NCBI GenBank assembly: GCA_903928495.1
Contig: CAIYQZ010000048.1
Location: forward strand, 124,001 to 188,000
DNA length: 64,000 nt
Origin: an uncultured bacterium
Lineage (GTDB): Bacteria; Pseudomonadota; Gammaproteobacteria; Burkholderiales; Burkholderiaceae_C
Direction of reading: 5' to 3'
Part shown: positions 38,390 through 47,271 of the stretch, piece by piece
Numbering within the stretch: the first letter of the stretch is position 1
Layout: each line of letters opens with the position of its first letter
Translations under genes and position numbers: made by a program
Notes under the pieces: model-generated
Seen by the model: the letters and a program-made list of their open reading frames with translations, nothing else
What the model was told of the DNA's origin: nothing
The model's database searches: none

Positions 38390-39282
38390 CGGCCTCAGCA
38401 ATTGCCTTCGTGGGCATTGGCAACATGGGTTTTGGCATGGCGGCCCGCCTGCTGGAGCAGGGCTGGCCCGTGCACGTGTGCGACCTCGATGCCCAGCGCT
38501 GTACCGATGCTGCCGCCTTGGGTGCCACCGTGCACTCCACACCCGCACAGGCTGCAGAGGCACTGGGGCCCGGCGGGCTGCTGGTGGTCGTGGTGGTGGA
38601 TGCCGCCCAGTGTGAACAGGTCATCTGGGGCGAAGGTGGCGCTGCCAGCGCACTGCGCCCAGGCTATACCGTCATGTGGTGCCCCACCATTGCGCCCGAC
38701 ACGGTGGAAGGCCTGGCGGCTCGGCTGGCAGAGCAGGGAGTGCACAGCATCGACTCGCCCATGTCGGGCGGGCCGGTGCGCGCCCGCGAGGGCAACATGA
38801 GCCTGATGGTGGCTTGTCCCAACCACGTGTTCGACGCACACGCCCGCGTGCTGGCAGCCTTGTCAAATCAGGTGTTCCGGCTGGGCGAGCGTGTGGGCGA
38901 CGGTGCCCGCACCAAACTCGTGAACAACCTGCTGGCCGGTATCAACCTGTTGGGGGCCGCCGAGGTGCTGGCGCTGGCCCAGGCCATGGGGCTGGATCAG
39001 GGGCAAACGCTGGACGTGATCGAGCACTCCAGCGGCCAGAGCTGGATCGGTTCCGACCGCATGCGCCGCGCCATCAGTGGCGACCTGGCCCCTCGCGCCC
39101 ACATGACACTGCTGACCAAAGACACCCGCTTGGCAAACGAGGCCGCTGCCGCAGCAGGTTTTGCCGGTCCGCTGGGTGAGCGCGCGGCGGCGGTCTTCCG
39201 CATGGCCTGCGACCATGGACTGGCCGACCTCGATGATGGTGCATTGCTTGCGTTTTTGCAGCAACACGGATCGGCCAGATAA
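38386..39282 (+). CDS. NAD(P)-dependent beta-hydroxyacid dehydrogenase (3-hydroxyisobutyrate dehydrogenase family)
   Basis: A 298-residue Rossmann-fold dehydrogenase. Cofactor loop FVGIGNMGFGMA (residues 8-19), the substrate motif DSPMSGGPVRAREG (about 124-137), and GARTKLVNNLLAG with the catalytic Lys (about 172-184). The family includes 3-hydroxyisobutyrate, tartronate-semialdehyde and threonate dehydrogenases; the exact substrate cannot be read from this sequence. ATG overlaps the rodA stop by 4 bases, an unusual partner for a cell-wall gene. Confidence 0.88.
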   Translation: MTASAIAFVGIGNMGFGMAARLLEQGWPVHVCDLDAQRCTDAAALGATVHSTPAQAAEALGPGGLLVVVVVDAAQCEQVIWGEGGAASALRPGYTVMWCPTIAPDTVEGLAARLAEQGVHSIDSPMSGGPVRAREGNMSLMVACPNHVFDAHARVLAALSNQVFRLGERVGDGARTKLVNNLLAGINLLGAAEVLALAQAMGLDQGQTLDVIEHSSGQSWIGSDRMRRAISGDLAPRAHMTLLTKDTRLANEAAAAAGFAGPLGERAAAVFRMACDHGLADLDDGALLAFLQQHGSAR

Positions 39283-39365
39283 GCGACATAGCCTATTTCC
39301 GTCATTAATTTTTGGCCAAAGCCCTGCTGCCGCCCGGGTGGCCCCTCACTTCCTACAATGACCTC

Positions 39366-40826
39366 ATGATTTCACGCGAACCCACCCTCGAACGCTTGGC
39401 CGTGGCCAGCAACCTGCTGCTGACCCCCTACGGCCTGAACGAAACACACCTGAGAAAAGCGCTGGGCGAGATCCTGTCGCACGGGGCGGACGATGCCGAC
39501 CTGTATTTCCAGTACACCCGCAGCGAAGGCTGGAGCCTGGAAGAGGGCATCGTCAAAAGCGGCAGCTTCAGCATCGACCAGGGCGTGGGCGTGCGCGCCG
39601 TCAGCGGCGAAAAAACTGCGTTTGCCTACTCAGACGACTTGAGCTGGGCCGCCCTGAGTGATGCAGCCCGAACCGTTCGCACCATCGGTGCCCATGGTCA
39701 GAACGCCAAGGTCAAGGTGGGGCCAAAAAAAGTGGCCCCCTCTCGCAGCCTGTACGTGGGCATGGACCCCATTGCCACCCTCGACAGCACGGCCAAAGTC
39801 GCCTTGCTGGAAAAGGTGGAAAAACTGGCCAAAGCCCGCGACCCCCGTGTGTTGCAGGTGATGGCCGGGCTGGCCGCTGAATACGACGTGGTTCTGGTGG
39901 CCCGCGCCGACGGCACGCTCGCGGCGGATGTGCGCCCGCTGGTGCGTTTGTCTGTCACGGTGATTGCCGAGCAGAAGGGCCGCCGCGAAGTGGGCTCTTC
40001 TGGCGGTGGCGGGCGTTTTGGTTTTGCCTACTTTGACGATGCGCTGGTCAACCAATACGTGAACGAGGCCGTGGACAGCGCGCTGGTCAACCTGGATTCC
40101 CGTCCTGCACCTGCCGGCAACATGACCGTGGTGCTCGGCCCCGGCTGGCCAGGTGTGCTGTTGCACGAGGCCGTGGGCCACGGGCTGGAGGGTGATTTCA
40201 ACCGCAAAGGCTCCAGCGCGTTTGCCGGGCGCATTGGCCAGCGCGTGGCGGCCAAGGGTGTGACCGTGCTGGACGATGGCACCATTGCCGACCGCCGTGG
40301 CAGCCTCAACGTGGACGACGAGGGCTGCCCCAGCCAGAAGAACGTGCTGATTGAAGACGGCATTTTGAAGGGCTACATCCAGGACAGCCTGAATGCCCGC
40401 CTGATGGGTGTGAAGCCCACCGGCAACGGTCGTCGCGAAAGCTACGCCCACACCCCCATGCCCCGAATGACCAACACCTACATGCTGGGTGGCGACAAAG
40501 ACCCGCAGGAAATCGTGGCCAGCATCAAGAAGGGCCTGTACGCCACCAACTTCGGCGGCGGGCAGGTGGACATCACCAGCGGCAAGTTTGTGTTTTCAGC
40601 CTCGCAGGCCTACTGGGTGGAAAACGGAAAAATCCAGTACCCCGTCAAGGGCGCCACCCTGGTGGGCAATGGCCCGGAATCGCTCACCAAGGTCAGCATG
40701 ATTGGCAACGACATGCGCCTGGACAGCGGCGTGGGTGTGTGTGGTAAAGAAGGCCAGAGCGTGCCTGTGGGCGTGGGCCAGCCCACGCTGCGCATCGACG
40801 GTCTGACGGTGGGTGGAACGGCCTGA
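39366..40826 (+). CDS. tldD: Metalloprotease TldD
   Basis: A 486-residue TldD/PmbA-family zinc protease subunit. The metal site is [11 protein letters not shown], with His267 and His271-272 region, followed by [13 protein letters not shown] and the C-terminal [22 protein letters not shown]. With PmbA (TldE), TldD trims peptides such as microcin precursors and the CcdA antitoxin. ATG 39366 is preferred to an upstream in-frame start at 39312. pmbA is not in the window, which is common because the two are often unlinked. Confidence 0.95.
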   Translation: MISREPTLERLAVASNLLLTPYGLNETHLRKALGEILSHGADDADLYFQYTRSEGWSLEEGIVKSGSFSIDQGVGVRAVSGEKTAFAYSDDLSWAALSDAARTVRTIGAHGQNAKVKVGPKKVAPSRSLYVGMDPIATLDSTAKVALLEKVEKLAKARDPRVLQVMAGLAAEYDVVLVARADGTLAADVRPLVRLSVTVIAEQKGRREVGSSGGGGRFGFAYFDDALVNQYVNEAVDSALVNLDSRPAPAGNMTVVLGPGWPGVLLHEAVGHGLEGDFNRKGSSAFAGRIGQRVAAKGVTVLDDGTIADRRGSLNVDDEGCPSQKNVLIEDGILKGYIQDSLNARLMGVKPTGNGRRESYAHTPMPRMTNTYMLGGDKDPQEIVASIKKGLYATNFGGGQVDITSGKFVFSASQAYWVENGKIQYPVKGATLVGNGPESLTKVSMIGNDMRLDSGVGVCGKEGQSVPVGVGQPTLRIDGLTVGGTA

Positions 40827-40874
40827 GGCCACGCTGTCAGTTTGAAGCCACAGCGCTGTGCTACATTGAAACCC

Positions 40875-40949
40875 ATGCAAGCGGCACGTTTTTATTTTGC
40901 TCACTTTTGGTTCTCACGCCCCACCGGCGGTCGAGAGATGCAAGCCTGA
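40875..40949 (+). CDS. Aromatic-rich leader peptide upstream of aroG
   Basis: A 24-codon reading frame, ATG 40875 to TGA 40947-40949, too short for usual gene callers. Codons 6-13 read FYFAHFWF: five Phe... four Phe plus one Tyr and one Trp among eight residues (Phe at 6, 8, 11, 13; Tyr 7; Trp 12). It lies 87 bases before aroG, and its codons 17-19 contain the antiterminator element described in the next entry. This is the layout of a classical attenuation leader that senses charged tRNA for aromatic amino acids. TACATT at 40862-40867 with an upstream TG looks like an extended -10 box, which would place the transcript start at or next to the ATG. Confidence 0.8.
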   Translation: MQAARFYFAHFWFSRPTGGREMQA

Positions 40950-41008
40950 GCCCTACCCAAGCGCGCCTAGCACCTCAATCAACCGCCGGACACCCCGGCG
41001 GTTTTTTT
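40924..41008 (+). promoter_or_regulatory. Transcription attenuator of aroG with alternative hairpins
   Basis: Terminator: ACCGCCGG (40982-40989) pairs with CCGGCGGT (40995-41002), 5-base loop, then seven T (41002-41008). The string CCGGCGGT occurs a second time at 40924-40931, inside the leader peptide codons, and can pair with the same 5' arm to block the terminator. A ribosome stalled at the Phe/Tyr/Trp codons (40890-40913) would leave 40924-40931 free, favouring read-through; a ribosome reaching the stop at 40947 would cover it, favouring termination. The terminator ends 27 bases before aroG. Confidence 0.82.
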
Positions 41009-41035
41009 ATGTCCTTTGTCAGGAAAGAGCCCTCC

Positions 41036-42154
41036 ATGAATGCAAAAGCCCGAGCCAGCCATGACCAGTGGCCCGCCAACCTTGAACGCACCAGCCAGAC
41101 CGACGACGAACGCATCAAGGACATCACTGTGTTGCCGCCTCCTGAACACCTGATCCGCTTTTTCCCCATTCGTGGCACGGCGGTGGAAACGCTCATTTCC
41201 CAGACCCGCCAGAACATCCACAACATCATGGCTGGCAAAGACGACCGGCTGCTGGTGGTGATTGGCCCGTGCTCCATCCACGACCCGGCCGCTGCCATGG
41301 AATACGCCCGCCGCCTGAAGGCGCAGCGCGACCAATACGCCGATTCGCTGGAAATCGTGATGCGGGTGTACTTCGAAAAACCGCGCACCACGGTGGGCTG
41401 GAAAGGCCTGATCAACGACCCCTACCTGGACGAAAGCTACCGCATCGACGAAGGGCTGCGCATGGCGCGCCAGTTGCTGATTGAAATCAACCGCCTCGGT
41501 CTGCCTGCTGGCAGCGAGTTTCTGGACGTGATTTCCCCCCAGTACATCGGAGATCTGATTGCGTGGGGCGCCATCGGCGCGCGCACCACCGAAAGCCAGG
41601 TGCACCGCGAACTGGCCTCTGGCCTGTCGGCGCCCATTGGCTTCAAGAACGGCACGGACGGCAACATCCGCATCGCGACCGACGCCATCCAGGCGGCGGC
41701 GCGCGGGCACCACTTTCTGTCGGTGCACAAAAACGGCCAGGTGGCCATCGTGCAAACCAACGGCAACAAAGACTGCCACGTCATCCTGCGTGGTGGCAAA
41801 GCACCCAACTACGACGCCGCCAGCGTGGCCGCTGCGTGCAAAGACCTGGAAGCCGCCAAGCTGCCGCCCAAACTGATGGTGGATTTCAGCCACGCCAACA
41901 GCTCCAAGCAACACGAAAAGCAGTTGGATGTGGCCAAAGACATTGCAGGGCAAATCCGCGCCGGTTCACACAGTGTGTTCGGCGTGATGATTGAAAGCCA
42001 CCTGAACGCCGGTGCACAAAAGTACACCCCCGGCAAAGACGACCAGAGCAAGCTGGCCTATGGCCAGAGCATCACCGATGCCTGTCTGGGCTGGGACGAC
42101 TCGCTGGCTGCGCTCGATGTGCTGGCGCAGGCGGTGCGCCAACGCCGGGGTTGA
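41036..42154 (+). CDS. aroG: 3-deoxy-7-phosphoheptulonate synthase (DAHP synthase, class I)
   Basis: A 372-residue class I AroG/F/H-type enzyme that condenses phosphoenolpyruvate and erythrose-4-phosphate in the first shikimate-pathway step. LLVVIGPCSIHDP (about residue 78), MRVYFEKPRTTVGWKGLINDP, SEFLDVISPQYIGDLIAWGAIGART, and MVDFSHANSSK. ATG 41036 follows AGGAAAGAG; an upstream ATG at 41009 lies within the terminator tail and is less likely. The attenuator upstream indicates control by aromatic amino acid supply, in addition to the allosteric inhibition typical of the family. Which of Phe, Tyr or Trp dominates cannot be read with certainty; Phe codons are most numerous. Confidence 0.95.
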   Translation: MNAKARASHDQWPANLERTSQTDDERIKDITVLPPPEHLIRFFPIRGTAVETLISQTRQNIHNIMAGKDDRLLVVIGPCSIHDPAAAMEYARRLKAQRDQYADSLEIVMRVYFEKPRTTVGWKGLINDPYLDESYRIDEGLRMARQLLIEINRLGLPAGSEFLDVISPQYIGDLIAWGAIGARTTESQVHRELASGLSAPIGFKNGTDGNIRIATDAIQAAARGHHFLSVHKNGQVAIVQTNGNKDCHVILRGGKAPNYDAASVAAACKDLEAAKLPPKLMVDFSHANSSKQHEKQLDVAKDIAGQIRAGSHSVFGVMIESHLNAGAQKYTPGKDDQSKLAYGQSITDACLGWDDSLAALDVLAQAVRQRRG

Positions 42155-42268
42155 GGCGTGTTTTTGTGGCTGGGTTCGCACCGGGCTTGACGGCCCTCAA
42201 GTTTCGGGCGCGATCCCTGTTGCAGAATGGGGTTTCAATACCGCACAACCCCATAAGGAGCCAAAACC

Positions 42269-42589
42269 ATGCGCAGCGAAGTGACCGTGAGCTGGGGCGA
42301 AAACGCCACCCACCGTTTTGACCTGGAAGAAGTCCAGCCCATGACGCACGAGGCGGCCCGTGCCTGGCTGGACGAGCAGTTTGTGGCCCTGGAGTGCGAA
42401 CCCATCCGCGCCACTGGCAAGGTGCTGATTGCCGACAAGGTGGTGGCTGTCGCTCAAGGTGCCGGTCAAGACCGCTTCGCAGCGGCTGAACATGCGGTCT
42501 GGGCGCAAGCCTATGCGCGTGCCGTCAGTGCCGCGCTGGCCAAACCCGTGGTGCGGGTGGATGTCGCCACCCTGACCATTGGGTACTGA
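42269..42589 (+). CDS. Conserved-looking hypothetical protein, 106 residues
   Basis: ATG 42269 preceded by AAGGAG. The protein is soluble, acidic, mixed alpha/beta, with MRSEVTVSWGE at the start and DKVVAVAQGAGQDRFAAAEH in the second half; no cysteines pairs, metal motif, signal or membrane segment. I do not recognise a family. Good ribosome site, typical codon pattern and clean boundaries between aroG and a repeat suggest a real gene. It converges on mpl. Confidence 0.65.
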   Translation: MRSEVTVSWGENATHRFDLEEVQPMTHEAARAWLDEQFVALECEPIRATGKVLIADKVVAVAQGAGQDRFAAAEHAVWAQAYARAVSAALAKPVVRVDVATLTIGY

Positions 42590-42591
42590 AT

Positions 42592-42648
42592 TCAGAGGAA
42601 AAAAGGCCTCTGACGCTTGATGGTATTCAATGGTTAGCTATTGAATAC
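42592..42648 (-). repeat. Dispersed repeat copy E with two hairpins between convergent genes
   Basis: On the minus strand it reads ATAGCTAACC, ATTGAATACCATCAAGCG, TCAGAGGCC, then six T. Two perfect inverted repeats fall in it: TCAGAGG (42592-42598) with CCTCTGA (42607-42613), and GTATTCAAT (42623-42631) with ATTGAATAC (42640-42648). It fills the gap between the stop of the 106-residue gene and the stop of mpl and may end transcription from one or both sides. Confidence 0.7.
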
Positions 42649-44124
42649 TCAAGCCGCCAGTGCATCCAGCAGGCGCTGATGCACATTGCCAAAGCCCCCG
42701 TTGCTCATGCACAGCAGCGTGTCGCCTGCTTGGGCGTGGGCAATCACCTGGGTCAGCAACTCGTCAATGGTGTGCGCCACCTGGGCGCGTGAGCCCATGG
42801 GGGCCAGCGCTTCGGCGGCGTCCCAGCCCAGCCCGGCGGCGTGGCAAAACGCCAGGTCTGCGTTTTCCAGACTCCAGGGCAGCTGAGCCTTCATGGCCCC
42901 CAGTTTCATGGTGTTGCTGCGTGGCTCGAACACAGCCAGGATGCGCTGGCGTGGTGCGCCATCGGGGGTGCTCTGGTCCAGTTGGCGGCGCAGACCGTCC
43001 ACCGTGGTGCGGATGGCGGTGGGGTGGTGGGCAAAGTCGTCCACCACGGTGACGCCACGCACGCTTCCGCGCACCTCCATGCGCCGTTTCACGTTCTGAA
43101 ACTGCCCCAGCGCCTCGGCTGCCACAGCGGGTGGCACACCTACGTGTTCGGCAGCGGCGATGGCAGCCAGCGCGTTCAGTTGGTTGTGCACGCCACTCAG
43201 GCCCCAAGTGACCCGTGCCACCTCCCGCCCACCCTGCAACACCGCAAAGTCGGACGCATCGCCCTCAGCCACAAAGTCGCTCACGGCACAGCCAAAGCTG
43301 CGCACCTCGCTCCAGCAGCCCTGATGCAGCACGCGGGCAAGGCTTTCTTCCAAGCCGTTGGTCACCACGCGGCCGGTGCCGGGCACCGTGCGCATCAGGT
43401 GGTGAAACTGTCGTTCGATGGCGGCAACGTTGTCAAAAATGTCGGCGTGGTCGAACTCCAGGTTGTTCAACACCGCCGTGCGGGGCCGGTAGTGGACAAA
43501 TTTGCTGCGTTTGTCGAAAAACGCGGTGTCGTATTCGTCGGCTTCGATGACGAAGAGAGGGTGTTGGGGTGGCTGTACGTTCTGCTCCGTGTCCCCCGCC
43601 CGCTGCGCGGGCTCCTCCTTTACCTGCGCAGAACGCACAGCCTCCCCATCACCCAGTCGCGCCGAGACGCCGAAATTCAGGGGCACACCGCCCACGAGGA
43701 AACCCGGCTGGAGCCCGGCATGTTCCAGAATCCAGGCCAGCATCGATGTGGTGGTGGTTTTGCCATGGGTGCCCGCCACTGCCAGCACGTGGCGTCCTTG
43801 CAGCACATGTTCGGCCAGCCACTGCGGGCCGCTGGTGTAGGGCGCACCCGCATCCAGAATGGCCTCCATCAGCGGAAATTTGGGTGTGCCGTCGGGCAGC
43901 CGGGCGCGTGAAACCACGTTGCCCACCACAAACATGTCGGGCTTCAGGGACATCTGATCGGCGCTGAAGCCTTCGATCAACTCGATGCCCAGGGCCCTCA
44001 ACTGGTCGCTCATGGGGGGGTAGACCCCGGCGTCGCAACCCGTGACCTTGTGTCCCGCTTCGCGCGCCAGCGCGGCCACGCCACCCATGAAGGTGCCGCA
44101 AATACCCAGAATGTGAATGTGCAT
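42649..44124 (-). CDS. mpl: UDP-N-acetylmuramate:L-alanyl-gamma-D-glutamyl-meso-diaminopimelate ligase Mpl
   Basis: A 491-residue Mur-type ligase of cell-wall recycling, which rejoins the released tripeptide to UDP-MurNAc. HIHILGICGTFMGGVAALA (residues 2-20) is the Mpl form of the N-terminal loop (differs from MurC's GIGGAGM), ATP site [43 protein letters not shown] and VVDDFAHHPTAIR. Residues about 158-185 are a Gln/Glu/Pro-rich insertion between GVSARLG and LFVIEADEYD. Start ATG 44124, divergent from the next gene with 33 bases between. Confidence 0.95.
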   Translation of the reverse strand: MHIHILGICGTFMGGVAALAREAGHKVTGCDAGVYPPMSDQLRALGIELIEGFSADQMSLKPDMFVVGNVVSRARLPDGTPKFPLMEAILDAGAPYTSGPQWLAEHVLQGRHVLAVAGTHGKTTTTSMLAWILEHAGLQPGFLVGGVPLNFGVSARLGDGEAVRSAQVKEEPAQRAGDTEQNVQPPQHPLFVIEADEYDTAFFDKRSKFVHYRPRTAVLNNLEFDHADIFDNVAAIERQFHHLMRTVPGTGRVVTNGLEESLARVLHQGCWSEVRSFGCAVSDFVAEGDASDFAVLQGGREVARVTWGLSGVHNQLNALAAIAAAEHVGVPPAVAAEALGQFQNVKRRMEVRGSVRGVTVVDDFAHHPTAIRTTVDGLRRQLDQSTPDGAPRQRILAVFEPRSNTMKLGAMKAQLPWSLENADLAFCHAAGLGWDAAEALAPMGSRAQVAHTIDELLTQVIAHAQAGDTLLCMSNGGFGNVHQRLLDALAA

Positions 44125-44157
44125 GGGCCGCGATTCTACGAAGGCACAATGCGGCCC

Positions 44158-44748
44158 ATGGATACCGTTGAAGACGAGATCGCCGCCACCGCTGCCCGGT
44201 TGGTGGTGGAAGAAGGGCTGGAATACGGCGCTGCCAAGACCCGCGCGGTGCGCCAACTGGGCCTGCCAGCCCGCACACGGCTGCCCGACAACAACGCGGT
44301 GGAAGTTGCAGTGCGTGAACACATTGCACTTTTTTGCGCCGACACCCAGCCTGCCGAGTTGCAGGCCCTGCGCGAATTGGCCCTGGTCTGGATGGACAGG
44401 CTGAACGCCTTCAGGCCCCACATCAGTGGGGCGGTGTGGCATGGCACGGCCACACGCCTGAACGATGTGTTCCTGCAGTTGTTTTGCGATGACCCGAAGG
44501 CAGCAGAAATCCACCTGTTGAACCAAGGTTGCAGTTATGAAGTGGGCAGCACCTCTGGTTTCAGGGGAGAGATGGTGGACGTGTTGAGCATCCGCAGCCG
44601 GTGTGCTGAGCTGAACGAAACCGTGGGGGTACACCTGCTGATCTATGACACCGATGACCTGCGCGGTGCTCTCAAGCCTGATGTGCAGGGTCGCAAACCC
44701 AGGGGGGATGCCAGTGCATTGCGCCAGTTGTTGGGCGCGCGGGCATAA
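44158..44748 (+). CDS. Conserved hypothetical protein next to mpl
   Basis: 196 residues from ATG 44158; an ATG at 44149 is an alternative. The first third is helical (EDEIAATAARLVVEEGLEYGAAKTRAVRQLG), the middle contains ALRELALVWMDRLNAFRPHISGAVWHGTATR, and a later beta-rich part (VGVHLLIYDTDDLRGALKPD) resembles a degenerate nucleotidyltransferase fold, which is only an impression. Similar genes beside mpl in related bacteria are, as far as I recall, sometimes mislabelled as Mur ligase; nothing here supports ligase activity. Function unknown. Followed after 12 bases by a TlpA-like gene. Confidence 0.7.
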   Translation: MDTVEDEIAATAARLVVEEGLEYGAAKTRAVRQLGLPARTRLPDNNAVEVAVREHIALFCADTQPAELQALRELALVWMDRLNAFRPHISGAVWHGTATRLNDVFLQLFCDDPKAAEIHLLNQGCSYEVGSTSGFRGEMVDVLSIRSRCAELNETVGVHLLIYDTDDLRGALKPDVQGRKPRGDASALRQLLGARA

Positions 44749-44760
44749 ACTCTGAGCCCC

Positions 44761-45303
44761 ATGACAACGCCCCCTTCACCCCCTTCAATGCCCCGCCGCT
44801 GGTGGTTGGGGGCTGCAGCCGCCGCCGGGCTCGCCGGCGTGGCAACCGCCTGGTGGCGTTATCAGCCCACCGCCATCGAACCGTCTGCGCTGGATGGCCT
44901 GTGGGCACTGACCCTGGAGGACCCGACGGGTGTGCCCGTGGCACTGTCGTCGTTCCGTGGCAAGCCGCTGGTGGTGAATTTCTGGGCCACCTGGTGCCCC
45001 CCGTGTGTAGAAGAGTTGCCCATGCTCAATGCGTTTTATGGTGAGCAGCGCGCCAAGGGTTGGCAGGTGGTGGGTTTGGCGGTGGATCAGCCCGCTGCGG
45101 TGCGAACGTTCCTTCAACGCCTGCCACTGGACTTTCCGGTGGCGATGGCGGGGCTGGGCGGGACTGATCTGGCCAAGTCTCTGGGCAATGCCACCGGAGG
45201 ACTGCCCTTCACCGTGGTGGTGGATGCAAAAGGTGCTATCGCGCACCGAAAATTGGGCAAAGTGTCGGCAGATGACTTGAAACTGTGGGCTCAACTGGGT
45301 TGA
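44761..45303 (+). CDS. TlpA/ResA-family thiol-disulfide oxidoreductase
   Basis: A 180-residue thioredoxin-fold protein exported to the periplasm. The N-terminus has [19 protein letters not shown], an Arg-Arg pair before a hydrophobic stretch that could be a Tat or Sec signal or an anchor. The catalytic motif is WCPPC with Cys79 and Cys82, in NFWATWCPPCVEELP; the cis-Pro segment is GGLPFTVVVD. Such proteins reduce specific periplasmic disulfides, often for cytochrome c or metal-centre assembly; no client gene is adjacent. It precedes accB by 134 bases. Confidence 0.9.
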   Translation: MTTPPSPPSMPRRWWLGAAAAAGLAGVATAWWRYQPTAIEPSALDGLWALTLEDPTGVPVALSSFRGKPLVVNFWATWCPPCVEELPMLNAFYGEQRAKGWQVVGLAVDQPAAVRTFLQRLPLDFPVAMAGLGGTDLAKSLGNATGGLPFTVVVDAKGAIAHRKLGKVSADDLKLWAQLG

Positions 45304-45437
45304 TGAGCGCTGCTTGCGGCCGGTTGCGTGTTGCCTTGGTCGTGTAAACTGCCACCCCGTGCTGGGTCTGGTTGTGTGTGGTTTGATGAGAATTACCGCA
45401 ACTTGAGATCACTTGATGAACATTCGTTGGAGAAGAT

Positions 45438-45899
45438 ATGGATTTGCGCAAACTTAAAACCCTGATCGATCTGGTGTCCGAATCCAACGTGTCAGAACTT
45501 GAAATCACCGAAGCCGAAGGCAAGGTGCGCATCGTCAAGAGCCCCGGAGCCGCACCAGGCGCCCCTGCGATGGTGTACGCCCCTGCGCCCGCAGCGCCGG
45601 TGCCCGCGCCTGCTGCACCAGTGCTGGCTGCTCCCGTGACCGAGGCAGCGCCGACTGCCACGGCAGGGCATCAGGTTAAATCACCGATGGTGGGTACCTT
45701 TTACCGGTCCGCCAGCCCTGGCGCCAAGCCGTTTGTGGAGGTGGGCAGCGTGATCAAGGAAGGCGACACCATCTGCATCGTCGAGGCGATGAAGATCCTC
45801 AATGAAATCGAGTGTGACAAATCGGGCACCGTCACTCAGATCCTGATCGACAACGGCGAAGCCGTTGAGTACGGACAGCCGTTGTTCGTGATCGAGTGA
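45438..45899 (+). CDS. accB: Acetyl-CoA carboxylase biotin carboxyl carrier protein AccB
   Basis: A 153-residue biotin carrier of acetyl-CoA carboxylase. N-terminal [23 protein letters not shown], a flexible Ala/Pro linker (about 38-75), and the biotinyl domain with biotin-accepting Lys119 in VEAMKI. GGAGAAG lies before ATG 45438. In the 134-base upstream gap TAAACT (45345-45350) with TTGCGT 15 bases upstream may be a promoter, a weak match. It is followed by accC after 10 bases. Confidence 0.97.
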   Translation: MDLRKLKTLIDLVSESNVSELEITEAEGKVRIVKSPGAAPGAPAMVYAPAPAAPVPAPAAPVLAAPVTEAAPTATAGHQVKSPMVGTFYRSASPGAKPFVEVGSVIKEGDTICIVEAMKILNEIECDKSGTVTQILIDNGEAVEYGQPLFVIE

Positions 45900-45909
45900 T
45901 CGGGCTTTT

Positions 45910-47259
45910 ATGTTCAAAAAAATCCTGATTGCCAACCGCGGCGAAATTGCACTGCGTGTGCAGCGCGCCTGCCGCGAAATGGGCATCAAGGCCGTGGTGG
46001 TTTATTCCGAAGCCGACCGCGATGCCAAGTACGTGCGTCTGGCCGACGAATCGGTGTGCATCGGGCCCGCTGCGTCTGCACAGAGTTACCTGAACATGCC
46101 GGCCATCATTTCGGCGGCTGAGGTGACCGACGCCGAGGCCATCCACCCGGGTTACGGCTTCCTGAGCGAAAACGCCGACTTCGCCGAACGTGTGGAAAAG
46201 AGCGGTTTCAAGTTCATCGGCCCCACGCCTGAATCCATCCGCCTGATGGGTGACAAGGTGTCAGCCAAGCAAGCCATGATCCGCGCCGGTGTGCCGTGTG
46301 TGCCCGGCTCGGAAGGTGCCCTGCCCGATGACGCGGTGGTCATCAAGCGCACGGCCAAGGCCATTGGGTATCCCGTCATCATCAAGGCTGCGGGTGGCGG
46401 TGGTGGGCGTGGCATGCGCGTGGTTCACACTGAGGCGGCGTTGCTGCACGCTGTGCAGACCACCAAGGCCGAGGCAGGGGCTGCCTTTGGCAACCCCGAG
46501 GTGTACATGGAGAAGTTTCTCCAGAACCCTCGCCACATTGAGATTCAAATTTTGGCCGACCAGCACCGCAATGCGGTGTACCTGCATGAGCGCGACTGCT
46601 CCATGCAGCGCCGCCACCAGAAGGTGATTGAAGAAGCGCCTGCTCCGGGCATTCCCCGTCGCCTGATTGAAAAAATCGGTGAACGCTGCGCTGCTGCGTG
46701 CAAAAAAATCGGCTACCGCGGCGCGGGCACGTTCGAGTTCCTGTTCGAGAACGGGGAGTTTTATTTCATCGAAATGAACACCCGCGTGCAGGTGGAGCAC
46801 CCGGTCACGGAAATGATCACTGGCATCGACATCGTGCGCACGCAGATTTCGGTGGCTTATGGCGAAAAGCTGCCGTTCACGCAGCGCCAGATCCAGTTGC
46901 GCGGGCACGCCATTGAGTGCCGCATCAACGCCGAAGACGCCTACAAGTTCACGCCGTCTCCCGGCCGAATCACCACCTGGCATGCGCCTGGTGGTCCCGG
47001 CGTGCGGGTGGACTCGCATGTGTACGCCAACTACTTTGTGCCCTCCAACTATGACTCGATGGTCGGCAAAATCATCGTGCACGGCGACACCCGCGAGCAG
47101 GCCCTGGCCCGCATGCGCACGGCGCTGGCCGAGACGGTGGTGGAAGGCATCAACACCAACATCCCGCTCCACCGCGAGCTGATGGTCGACGCCAGCTTCA
47201 TGGCCGGCGGCACCAACATCCATTACCTGGAAGAGTGGCTGGCCAACCGCCAGCGCTGA
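45910..47259 (+). CDS. accC: Acetyl-CoA carboxylase biotin carboxylase AccC
   Basis: A 449-residue ATP-grasp enzyme that carboxylates the biotin on Acc[16 protein letters not shown] (residues 3-17), ATP loop [13 protein letters not shown] (about 160-172), [27 protein letters not shown], and the active-site [12 protein letters not shown] (about 290-301). Standard length. Carboxyltransferase genes accA and accD are elsewhere, as is usual. Followed by prmA after 12 bases. Confidence 0.98.
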   Translation: MFKKILIANRGEIALRVQRACREMGIKAVVVYSEADRDAKYVRLADESVCIGPAASAQSYLNMPAIISAAEVTDAEAIHPGYGFLSENADFAERVEKSGFKFIGPTPESIRLMGDKVSAKQAMIRAGVPCVPGSEGALPDDAVVIKRTAKAIGYPVIIKAAGGGGGRGMRVVHTEAALLHAVQTTKAEAGAAFGNPEVYMEKFLQNPRHIEIQILADQHRNAVYLHERDCSMQRRHQKVIEEAPAPGIPRRLIEKIGERCAAACKKIGYRGAGTFEFLFENGEFYFIEMNTRVQVEHPVTEMITGIDIVRTQISVAYGEKLPFTQRQIQLRGHAIECRINAEDAYKFTPSPGRITTWHAPGGPGVRVDSHVYANYFVPSNYDSMVGKIIVHGDTREQALARMRTALAETVVEGINTNIPLHRELMVDASFMAGGTNIHYLEEWLANRQR

Positions 47260-47271
47260 ACGAAAGCGCCG

